DNA from: Bacteroidales bacterium
Lineage (GTDB): Bacteria > Bacteroidota > Bacteroidia > Bacteroidales > UBA1556
DNA: 49,574 bases
Assembly (NCBI GenBank): GCA_023146135.1
Contig: JAGLCR010000056.1
Span: forward strand, 1-49,574
Direction: 5' to 3'
A program made the translations under genes and the position numbers. The stretch's first letter is position 1, and each line of letters begins with the position of its first letter. The notes beneath the pieces were generated by a model. The model was not told where the DNA came from and searched no databases. It worked only from the letters and a program-made list of their open reading frames with translations. Shown one piece after another: positions 40,683 through 47,679 of this stretch.

Positions 40683-41480
40683 ATGAAAAAGACTCTTGGG
40701 ATAATAGTATGGAGTGTTTCAATTATTTTGATTGTTGCAGCTATGGTCTTTGCTCGTATGCATTATGAAGATAGCAAATGCAAAAAAGTAATTATCAATA
40801 TTGATTACGAATCGCAGGGAGATAAATCGGATGTGTTTCTCACTTACAATGATGTTCGACAGTTTATAGTTCATCGTTTTGACTCCATTGAGGGTCGGTC
40901 AATGAAAGATGTGGATATTGAGCAATTGGAATTAAAAACAAAAGAAATCCCTTATGTATTAAATGCTGATGCGTTTAAAAGTATTAATGGAGAAGTAGTG
41001 TTAAACATAAAGCAACGGAGAGCCATAGTTTTGGTTATTGATAATAGTGGTGCAAGCTACTATATTGACGAATCAGGAGAGATAATCCCAAAACGTAGGG
41101 GTTTTCCTGCTAATGTATTGGTTTGCAATGGGAATATTCCAAGCTTTAGTTTTTATGGAAATAACGATAATAGAGCATATAAGGATAGTATAGTTGCAAA
41201 TAGCGTATTAAGCGATATTTATAATATTGCTTTAGCCATTGATAAAGATGAACTATTGCATAAAGAAATTGTGCAATTATATGTAAACAGTAAAAATGAA
41301 TTTGAAATGGTACCTTTAGTTGGGCGCCATAAAATAATCTTCGGTTCTTCTGAAGATATTCCTCAGAAGTTCGAAAAGTTAGTTCTTTTTTATAGTAAAG
41401 CGAAAGACTATAATGCTTGGGGAAAATATAAGATAATAGACTTAAAGTATAAAGATCAAATAGTGTGCACCAAAAAATAG
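40683..41480 (+). CDS. ftsQ: Cell division protein FtsQ
   Basis: A 265-residue bitopic division protein identified by position between murC and ftsA and by topology. A short N-terminus and one membrane segment (LGIIVWSVSIILIVAAMVFA) precede a periplasmic POTRA-like region (VFLTYNDVRQFIVHRFDSIEGRSMKDVDIEQLE) and a beta-rich domain (YYIDESGEIIPKRRGFPANVLVCNG). FtsQ scaffolds FtsL and FtsWI at the septum. As in other Bacteroidota, similarity to E. coli FtsQ is low. ftsA starts four bases after its stop. Confidence 0.88.
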   Translation: MKKTLGIIVWSVSIILIVAAMVFARMHYEDSKCKKVIINIDYESQGDKSDVFLTYNDVRQFIVHRFDSIEGRSMKDVDIEQLELKTKEIPYVLNADAFKSINGEVVLNIKQRRAIVLVIDNSGASYYIDESGEIIPKRRGFPANVLVCNGNIPSFSFYGNNDNRAYKDSIVANSVLSDIYNIALAIDKDELLHKEIVQLYVNSKNEFEMVPLVGRHKIIFGSSEDIPQKFEKLVLFYSKAKDYNAWGKYKIIDLKYKDQIVCTKK

Positions 41481-41484
41481 TGAT

Positions 41485-42756
41485 ATGGAACCATCAGAAA
41501 TTATTGTCGGCTTAGACATTGGAACAACAAAAATTGCCTGTATTGTAGGGCGAAGAAATGAATACGGGAAAGTTGAAATTCTCGGTTATGGAAAAGCTCC
41601 GTCAATAGGCGTTAGTCGAGGAGTGGTTTCTAATATTGAAAAAACCGTACAATCGATTCGTAGAGCTGTTGATGAGGCTGAGCTAAAGTCGGGGGTAAAT
41701 ATCAACTATGTTCATGTGGGTATTGCAGGTCAGCATATAAAAAGTCATCAGCATCGAGGCAATCTAGTTCGTAATAGCTTAGATGATGAAGTGAATCAAG
41801 GTGATATTGATACGCTAATTGAGGATATGCATAAGTTAGTTATGCAGCCTGGCGAAGAAATTATTCATGTGATTCCTCAAGAATATATCGTTGATAAAGA
41901 GCAGGGTATTAAAGACCCAATCGGAATGTCTGGGATTAGTTTGGAGGCAAACTTTCATATCATTACAGGTCAGATTACCGCAGCTAAAAATATTAATAAG
42001 TGTGTACTTAAGTCGAATATGACTGTGGAGGATTTGATTTTGGAGCCCTTGGCATCTGCTGAAGCTGTATTGAGTGAAGAAGAAAAGGAGGCAGGAATTG
42101 CATTGGTTGATATAGGTGGTGGTACTACTGATGTGGCGATTTTCCAAGATGGAATTATTAGGCATACTGCAGTTATCCCATTGGGAGGTAATATTATAAC
42201 TGAAGATGTTAAAGAAGGTTGTAGCATTATTTCTAATCAGGCAGAAGCCTTAAAAGTAAAATTTGGTTCGGCATTAGCAAGTGAGAATAAGGATGAAGAG
42301 ATTGTGTCAATCCCTGGCTTACGTGGTCGTAATCCTAAGGAAATTACCCTGAAGAATTTAGCATCAATTATTCAAGCTCGTGTTGAAGAGATTGTGGAGC
42401 ATGTGTTCTATGAAATTCAAAATTCTGGTTATGAGAAAAAGCTAATAGGTGGTATTGTACTTACTGGTGGTGGAGCTCAACTGAAGCATATAGCTCAAAT
42501 ATTTGAGTTTTTAACAGGTATGGATACTCGCATAGGATTACCCAATGAGCATTTAGCTAGTAATGTGCCCGAGGAATTGGGTAGCCCATTATTCGCCACA
42601 GGTATAGGGCTGGTTATTAAAGGTATGCAGAATGCCGATAAATTGAAAGAGCCACAAACTCATGTAAAAGGGCATAGTGACGATGAAAAGAAAGGTACTT
42701 TCTTTGATTCAATTATGAAAAAAGGTCGTCAGTTTTTTGAAGAAGATGTGGATTAA
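41485..42756 (+). CDS. ftsA: Cell division protein FtsA
   Basis: FtsA is the actin-like ATPase that tethers FtsZ to the membrane. The 423-residue protein has phosphate-1 loop VGLDIGTTKIACIVG, SHAxx-like 1C-domain text AGQHIKSHQHRG, phosphate-2 DIGGGTTDVAIF, and GGIVLTGGGAQLKHI. The C-terminus contains an amphipathic stretch, FFDSIMKKGRQFF, that fits a membrane-targeting helix. It ends 136 bases before ftsZ, the only sizeable gap in the cluster. Confidence 0.95.
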   Translation: MEPSEIIVGLDIGTTKIACIVGRRNEYGKVEILGYGKAPSIGVSRGVVSNIEKTVQSIRRAVDEAELKSGVNINYVHVGIAGQHIKSHQHRGNLVRNSLDDEVNQGDIDTLIEDMHKLVMQPGEEIIHVIPQEYIVDKEQGIKDPIGMSGISLEANFHIITGQITAAKNINKCVLKSNMTVEDLILEPLASAEAVLSEEEKEAGIALVDIGGGTTDVAIFQDGIIRHTAVIPLGGNIITEDVKEGCSIISNQAEALKVKFGSALASENKDEEIVSIPGLRGRNPKEITLKNLASIIQARVEEIVEHVFYEIQNSGYEKKLIGGIVLTGGGAQLKHIAQIFEFLTGMDTRIGLPNEHLASNVPEELGSPLFATGIGLVIKGMQNADKLKEPQTHVKGHSDDEKKGTFFDSIMKKGRQFFEEDVD

Positions 42757-42768
42757 TACAACATTTTT

Positions 42769-42872
42769 AAGGTGCTTAATACCTTTTGAAACAGACGTGT
42801 TTAATTAACAATCAGACGTTAATAAATAGGTCTTTTGAATATTTAAGTACACAAAATATAGAATTAAATTTA
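42769..42872 (+). promoter_or_regulatory. ftsZ upstream region: hairpin, direct repeat and weak promoter
   Basis: In the ftsA-ftsZ gap, AAGGT (42769-42773) pairs with ACCTT (42781-42785). CAGACGT occurs at 42792-42798 and again at 42813-42819, exactly 21 bases apart. TTTA-N19-TAAATTTA (-7 box at 42865-42872) is a weak promoter match, 20 bases before the ftsZ ATG. Together they suggest a separately regulated ftsZ transcript. Confidence 0.35.
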
Positions 42873-42892
42873 ACCAAATAAAATTTTGACTT

Positions 42893-44446
42893 ATGATAAA
42901 GTTTGATGCACCGAAGGAAATGTCTTCGATTATTAAAGTTATTGGTGTTGGTGGCGGAGGTTCGAACGCTGTTAACCACATGTTTAAGCAGGGTATCCGT
43001 GGAGTAGATTTCATTATTTGCAATACTGATGAGCAGGCCTTAGATATTAGTCCTATTCCAAATAAAGTTCAGTTAGGTGCAAGCTTAACCGACGGTCGTG
43101 GAGCTGGATCAGTACCTGAAGTGGGTAAAAATGCTGCCATTGAGAATATTGAAGAGATTCGCGAAATGCTTGACGGTGGTACTAAGATGCTATTTATTAC
43201 TGCCGGAATGGGTGGTGGTACAGGAACAGGAGCTGCTCCTGTGATTGCTGCTGTGGCTAAAGAAATGGGTATTCTTACCGTGGGTATTGTAACTATTCCT
43301 TTTGGCTTCGAAGGGCGTAAGCGTCGTATGCAGGCTGATTCTGGTTTGGAGGAGTTACGTGCCAATGTGGATACACTTCTTATTGTTTCAAATGATAAAC
43401 TACGTGATTTATATGGAAACCTTCGTTTAGGCGAAGCTTTCTCAAAGGCTGATGATATTTTAACCGATGCAGCTAAAGGTATTGCCGAGCTTATTACTGT
43501 AACTGGTTATATTAACGTGGATTTCGAAGATGTGAAAACGGTAATGAGAGATTCGGGTGTTGCAATCATGGGTACTGGACGTGCCTCGGGAGAGCAGCGA
43601 GCATTAGAGGCTGTTGAAATGGCTCTTGCTTCACCATTATTGAATGATAATAATATAAAAGGTGCAAGTGACATCTTATTATATATGGCATCAGGTACCG
43701 AAGAGTTATCGATGGACGAAGTGGCTGAAATTACTGATTATATTCAAGAAGAGGCTGGTCTTACAGCTGAAATGATCTGGGGTAATGGTAATGATGAAAC
43801 ATTGGAAGATAGTATTAGCATTACCGTAATAGCTACGGGTTTTGCTACAAATAGCGATGTGGAGTTTTCTGCGAAAAAGAATAAGGTTGCAGAGAAAGTT
43901 GTACATAAACTAGAAGACACTAAAGTGGAAGAGGCTCCTAAGCAAGCTGCTCCTACAGTTGTAGATGAGTATGATGATATGCGAATTATTACTCGCCCTT
44001 CAGAAAATAAAGACACTAAAGAACCACAAGAGCCCACAGCAAATGTTCAGCCTGAAGCTCAAATTGGTGCTACAACTACCTACCCATCAAGCCAACCTGA
44101 GTCAGCAAAAAATGTTGTGGTTCATTCTTTGGATGATGATGTGGAATCATATCAAATTCCTGAAAATCAGCATTCGATTAATAAAGAGGCTTCACAAGCA
44201 AATATTGATACTGCATTTAAACAAAAAGCTGATGAACGAATAAACCGTTTGCGAGGCTTGAGTCATAGTTTTGGTCGTAGTGAAGATTTGAAAGAGGTAG
44301 AGAATACTCCTGCTTACGTTCGACGTGGTGTGGCCTTGTCAGATACTCCTGCTGCTGATGAGAATAACGTTAGTCGTTATTCATTGGATTCTGAAACAGG
44401 CGAAATGAAATCAAATAATTCTTTTTTACACGATAACGTGGATTAG
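42893..44446 (+). CDS. ftsZ: Cell division protein FtsZ
   Basis: FtsZ is the tubulin-like GTPase that forms the division ring. The 517-residue protein has the GTPase loop VGGGGSNAVNHM, the tubulin signature GGGTGTGAAP, and NVDFEDVKTVM of the T7 region. The globular core ends near residue 320. A long Glu/Pro/Ser-rich linker of about 170 residues follows. The C-terminal peptide NSFLHDNVD is the Bacteroidota form of the FtsA-binding tail. The linker makes it longer than the 380-400 residues common elsewhere. yqeY starts two bases after its stop. Confidence 0.98.
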   Translation: MIKFDAPKEMSSIIKVIGVGGGGSNAVNHMFKQGIRGVDFIICNTDEQALDISPIPNKVQLGASLTDGRGAGSVPEVGKNAAIENIEEIREMLDGGTKMLFITAGMGGGTGTGAAPVIAAVAKEMGILTVGIVTIPFGFEGRKRRMQADSGLEELRANVDTLLIVSNDKLRDLYGNLRLGEAFSKADDILTDAAKGIAELITVTGYINVDFEDVKTVMRDSGVAIMGTGRASGEQRALEAVEMALASPLLNDNNIKGASDILLYMASGTEELSMDEVAEITDYIQEEAGLTAEMIWGNGNDETLEDSISITVIATGFATNSDVEFSAKKNKVAEKVVHKLEDTKVEEAPKQAAPTVVDEYDDMRIITRPSENKDTKEPQEPTANVQPEAQIGATTTYPSSQPESAKNVVVHSLDDDVESYQIPENQHSINKEASQANIDTAFKQKADERINRLRGLSHSFGRSEDLKEVENTPAYVRRGVALSDTPAADENNVSRYSLDSETGEMKSNNSFLHDNVD

Positions 44447-44448
44447 TT

Positions 44449-44901
44449 ATGAGTTTAGAGATTAAAATAAATAGTGATATCAAGGCGGCAATGATTGCCA
44501 AGGACAAGCGCAAGCTTGAGGCTTTGCGTGCTGTTAAATCGGCTTTGCTTTTAATTAAAACAGGTAAGGATACTAGTTTTGCTGAGGTGCCAGAGGAGCT
44601 AGAGTTGAAAACCTTACAAAAGTTAATAAAGCAACGAAAAGAGTCTGCTGAGATATTCAAATCGCAAGATCGTGCTGAGATGGCTGATGAGGAGTTGTAT
44701 CAAGCAGATATTATACAAGCTTATTTACCTGCTCAAATGAGTGAGGAAGACATAAAAGTAATCATTGAAAAAATAGTAGCCCAAACCGGAGCTTCTTCCA
44801 TGAAAGATATGGGGAAAGTGATGGGGATGGCATCAAAGCAGTTGGCTGGAAAAGCTGATAATAAGATTATCTCAAATATAGTTCGGACACTATTGGGATA
44901 A
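44449..44901 (+). CDS. GatB/YqeY domain protein
   Basis: A 150-residue stand-alone YqeY-type protein homologous to the tRNA-binding C-terminal domain of GatB. The pattern KINSDIKAAMIAKDKRKLEALRAVKSA at the start and YQADIIQAYLPAQMSEEDI with DMGKVMGMASKQLAGKAD near the end are typical. Its function is unknown; a link to tRNA-dependent amidation is only a family-level guess. It is the last gene of the dcw transcript, two bases after ftsZ and before a strong terminator. The ftsZ-yqeY pair is common in this phylum. Confidence 0.9.
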   Translation: MSLEIKINSDIKAAMIAKDKRKLEALRAVKSALLLIKTGKDTSFAEVPEELELKTLQKLIKQRKESAEIFKSQDRAEMADEELYQADIIQAYLPAQMSEEDIKVIIEKIVAQTGASSMKDMGKVMGMASKQLAGKADNKIISNIVRTLLG

Positions 44902-44924
44902 TAGTTGAGTTTTTTTTGGTTATT

Positions 44925-44953
44925 AAAGGGCGCTGTGGTTAGCGCCCTTTTTT
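44925..44953 (+). terminator. Strong Rho-independent terminator at the end of the dcw cluster
   Basis: AAAGGGCGCT (44925-44934) pairs perfectly with AGCGCCCTTT (44941-44950) around the loop GTGGTT and continues into a T-run to 44953. It is G/C-rich for this genome. It may also serve slyD on the other strand. Confidence 0.9.
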
Positions 44954-44982
44954 GGTTTATTTGTATTTATAACCATAAATCT

Positions 44983-45507
44983 TTAACAACCACAACCTGA
45001 CCCACAGCCACAGCCATCACCTCCATGCTCGTGCCCATGCTCGTGAGCCATTTCCATTACTGGTTCAGTAACAGCCAAAATTTCTCCTTCAAAATGAAGC
45101 TTTTTCCCTGCTAAAGGGTGATTAAAATCCATCTTTACACTTTGGTCTGTTAATGCCAATACTAGTCCGTTCATTCGTTGGCCTTTGGAGTCTTGCATGG
45201 GAATCGAATTGCCCACTTTCACCATATCATAGTCAATGCTACCATTGGCTTCAAAGGTGTTGAGTGGGATTTCTATTACTGCAGCTTCTTGTATAATTCC
45301 ATAGGCTTCTTCTGGATTAAGTTCGAAACTAAAAGAATCGCCTTCGTTCAGCTGTCCTATATTTTCTTCAAACTTAGGGAGCATTTTCCCTTGCCCATAA
45401 ATAAAACTCAATGGTTTCGAATCATATGTCGACTCAATTACATCTCCGCTTAGGTCCGCATTTCGTAATATATAGTTTAAGTTTACTTGTTTGTTTATTT
45501 CAATCAT
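44983..45507 (-). CDS. slyD: FKBP-type peptidyl-prolyl isomerase SlyD
   Basis: A 174-residue SlyD-type prolyl isomerase and chaperone. It has the FKBP half-domains (VNLNYILRN ... PLSFIYGQGKMLPKFEENI) with the IF insertion between, VKMDFNHPLAGKKLHFEGEI, and a C-terminal metal-binding tail rich in His and Cys (HEHGHEHGGDGCGCGSGCGC) that would bind nickel or zinc. I start it at the ATG at 45507; the frame extends to 45543, but the -7 box is at 45541-45548, so the first 12 codons would not be transcribed. It is monocistronic and converges with the dcw cluster. Confidence 0.93.
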   Translation of the reverse strand: MIEINKQVNLNYILRNADLSGDVIESTYDSKPLSFIYGQGKMLPKFEENIGQLNEGDSFSFELNPEEAYGIIQEAAVIEIPLNTFEANGSIDYDMVKVGNSIPMQDSKGQRMNGLVLALTDQSVKMDFNHPLAGKKLHFEGEILAVTEPVMEMAHEHGHEHGGDGCGCGSGCGC

Positions 45508-45540
45508 GATGCTTAGTTTATTTTTACTAAAATATTTAGG

Positions 45541-45548
45541 CAAATCTA
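45541..45548 (-). promoter_or_regulatory. -7 box for slyD
   Basis: Minus-strand TAGATTTG, an exact TAnnTTTG match, 33 bases before the ATG at 45507. It overlaps the upstream in-frame start at 45543 and so argues against that start. Confidence 0.45.
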
Positions 45549-45701
45549 AGCTAAGAAAAGACCATATATTATGTTATTTTTATAATGATTATCATAATGT
45601 TGACGATACTATTAGTTAATATGAATTTATTGTTGCGGTCAGTATTTTTGATGAATTAGCTTTTTATCTCAGAAAATTCATCTTAAGTGTTAATATTTTT
45701 C

Positions 45702-45709
45702 TATCTTTA
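45702..45709 (+). promoter_or_regulatory. Candidate -7 box for the TerB-like gene
   Basis: TATCTTTA matches seven of eight positions of TAnnTTTG, about 53 bases before the ATG at 45763. Evidence is modest in this A/T-rich stretch. Confidence 0.3.
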
Positions 45710-45762
45710 CATTTCGATTCAGAAATATTAAGATAAAAAAAATAACTAAAAACGGAAGTATT

Positions 45763-46152
45763 ATGGCAGAGTTCAATTTTAAGCAAATAATTTATGCTGG
45801 TATGGTTGCAATCGCTGGAGTTGATGGCGAGGTGGATAAAAAAGAACGTAAATGGGTAGATAAAGTTTTTGATCATGACTTTAATATGTCTGGTAAGGAG
45901 CGTAAAGAAGTATTGAAAATTTGGGAAACCGATAAAGAAACATTTACTAATAAAGTAACTAGCGAGCTATCTCAGTTTCCTTCATTTGATCAGAAAGAGG
46001 CATATAAAAGAATCTGCCAATTTATTCTTTTCAGAAATGATGAGTATAATAAAAGCACAAAAACACGTGAAAAAGGAATTGATCCTGAGAAGGACCAATT
46101 GAACCGTTATCGCTCAAGAGCTGACGAAATGCGTAAGAAGTTAAAATTCTAG
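45763..46152 (+). CDS. TerB-like domain protein
   Basis: A 129-residue cytoplasmic all-helical protein. The phrase VAIAGVDGEVDKKERKWVDKVF is the acidic DGEVxxxE loop of the TerB/tellurite-resistance fold, thought to bind divalent metal. The C-terminus (DQLNRYRSRADEMRKKLKF) is a charged helix. No other ter gene is nearby, so tellurite resistance should not be assumed; many TerB-like proteins are stress-associated with unknown roles. The gene has its own promoter region and a bidirectional terminator after it. Confidence 0.7.
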   Translation: MAEFNFKQIIYAGMVAIAGVDGEVDKKERKWVDKVFDHDFNMSGKERKEVLKIWETDKETFTNKVTSELSQFPSFDQKEAYKRICQFILFRNDEYNKSTKTREKGIDPEKDQLNRYRSRADEMRKKLKF

Positions 46153-46188
46153 CATTTCTTTTAGAAAGCACAAAACTGCACAAAAAAT

Positions 46189-46228
46189 AAAATCCCAATT
46201 CTTTATAGAAATTGGGATTTTGTTTTTT
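46189..46228. terminator. Bidirectional Rho-independent terminator
   Basis: AAAATCCCAATT (46189-46200) pairs perfectly with AATTGGGATTTT (46210-46221). T-runs follow on the plus side (46223-46228), and A-runs before it give T-runs on the minus side. It lies between the convergent TerB-like and U32 genes. Confidence 0.88.
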
Positions 46229-46241
46229 AAAGATGACTATA

Positions 46242-47504
46242 TCAAAGAATCATTTCTTCCACAAGTTCTATCTTATAAAGCTTATCATTTCTACGAACTA
46301 TTTCATTGGTTTTTATTGAAAAGAGGTCTCCTTTATTTACCTTATTTATGGGTTCAAGATCCAATCGCATTTCATCAATTTCTCCTTCATATACCCCCGT
46401 AGTTTCCCCTTGGATATAAAACTTATCTCCTACTTTCAAAGTATGCGACTCAAGTTTAATCTCAGCAACGCCAAGTTTTGAATAGTAATTAGTTACCTTG
46501 CCCACATACTTCTTCTTTTGAGTAGCTTGTGATCCATAAATCTCAGTCCATTCACCCATTTTACGACCTAGGTAGTAGCCATCCCAGAAGCCACGGTTGT
46601 AAACACTTGCCAATCGAGCATTCCATTGTGTAATGTTATCTTTGGTAAATTCTCCAGCAAAGTAAGCGTTCACTGCTTCACGGTAAACCTGTGTTACAAT
46701 TTTTACATATTCAGGATTACGCCCCCGACCTTCTACTTTTAAAACTCGGACGCCTGCAAATAACATTTTATCAATAAAGTCCACCGTTTTTAAGTCTTCG
46801 GGAGACATAATATACTCTTGGTCAATCTCGAATTTAATATCACTTTCTTTATCCTTCAATTCGTATTTTCGACGACATGGCTGTAGGCATGCTCCTCGGT
46901 TAGCCGATGAGTTTAGGTGATCTAAACTCATATAGCATTTTCCTGAAACAGCCATGCAAAGAGCCCCATGGGCAAATATTTCTATTTCAACAAGATTTCC
47001 TTTTGGTCCTCGAATATCTTCCTTTTCAATAGTATCAACAATCTCTTTTACTTGAGTCAGATTAAGCTCTCGAGCCGTTACCATAACATCAGCAAAATGT
47101 GAATAAAACTTCACTGCTTCGATGTTTGTAACATTACTTTGTGTTGAAATGTGCACTTCAACACCTTGTGAATAAGCGTACTGTATTACTGAAACATCAG
47201 AAGCGATAATTGCTGAGACATTATATTTCTTTGCTGCATCCACAATCTCTCGCATTTTTTCAAGCTCTTGATCGTAGATTACAATATTGAGTGTGATATA
47301 GGTTTTGACATGGTGAGACTGTGCTATTTCAACAATCTTTTTTAGGTCTTCTATAGTAAAGTTTTTGGATGATTTGGATCGCATATTCAAATCTGCAATG
47401 CCAAAGTAAACCGAATCGGCTCCCCCTTGAATCGCTGCTGCAAGCATCTCGTAAGATCCAACAGGCGACATGATTTCTATATCTTGTGCTGTAAGTGTAC
47501 TCAT
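46242..47504 (-). CDS. U32 peptidase family protein (RlhA/TrhP-like)
   Basis: A 420-residue protein of the U32 family. The N-terminal TIM-barrel-like part begins EIMSPVGSYEMLAAAIQGGADSVYFG; the signature EIFAHGALCMAVSGKCYMS and ACLQPCRRKY supply the conserved cysteines of the family, expected to bind an Fe-S cluster. A C-terminal beta domain follows (KYVGKVTNYYSKLGVAEIKL). Members include RlhA and TrhP, which hydroxylate RNA using prephenate-derived chemistry, so an RNA hydroxylation role is more likely than proteolysis, but which RNA is unknown. I prefer the ATG at 47504 to that at 47522, because the -7 box ends one base before the latter. Confidence 0.85.
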   Translation of the reverse strand: MSTLTAQDIEIMSPVGSYEMLAAAIQGGADSVYFGIADLNMRSKSSKNFTIEDLKKIVEIAQSHHVKTYITLNIVIYDQELEKMREIVDAAKKYNVSAIIASDVSVIQYAYSQGVEVHISTQSNVTNIEAVKFYSHFADVMVTARELNLTQVKEIVDTIEKEDIRGPKGNLVEIEIFAHGALCMAVSGKCYMSLDHLNSSANRGACLQPCRRKYELKDKESDIKFEIDQEYIMSPEDLKTVDFIDKMLFAGVRVLKVEGRGRNPEYVKIVTQVYREAVNAYFAGEFTKDNITQWNARLASVYNRGFWDGYYLGRKMGEWTEIYGSQATQKKKYVGKVTNYYSKLGVAEIKLESHTLKVGDKFYIQGETTGVYEGEIDEMRLDLEPINKVNKGDLFSIKTNEIVRRNDKLYKIELVEEMIL

Positions 47505-47523
47505 ATTGTTCAATTTTGGCATG

Positions 47524-47531
47524 CAAAAGTA
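47524..47531 (-). promoter_or_regulatory. -7 box for the U32 gene
   Basis: Minus-strand TACTTTTG, an exact TAnnTTTG match. It ends one base before the ATG at 47522, so that codon would not be in the mRNA; the ATG at 47504 then has a leader of about 15 bases. Confidence 0.5.
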
Positions 47532-47679
47532 AGCTTTCTATAATAATGGAGTAGGTGATATTTGTTTCAAAGAAAAAATCGATATAGCTATTATTTGTGC
47601 CTTGATTTAGTTCGTTTTGACTTTCGTATATACAATTAATATAGTTTGATGTTTTACGAATTTAAGTTGGTGTTAGATG

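Noticed and set aside
45508-45543. Longer N-terminus of SlyD from 45543
   Set aside because: That start overlaps the -7 box, and the added residues precede the normal family N-terminus.
45763-46152. Tellurite resistance locus
   Set aside because: Only a lone TerB-like domain is present; no terC, terD, terA or terZ gene is near.
47505-47522. Longer N-terminus of the U32 protein from the ATG at 47522
   Set aside because: An exact -7 promoter box ends one base before that ATG, so the codon would not be transcribed.
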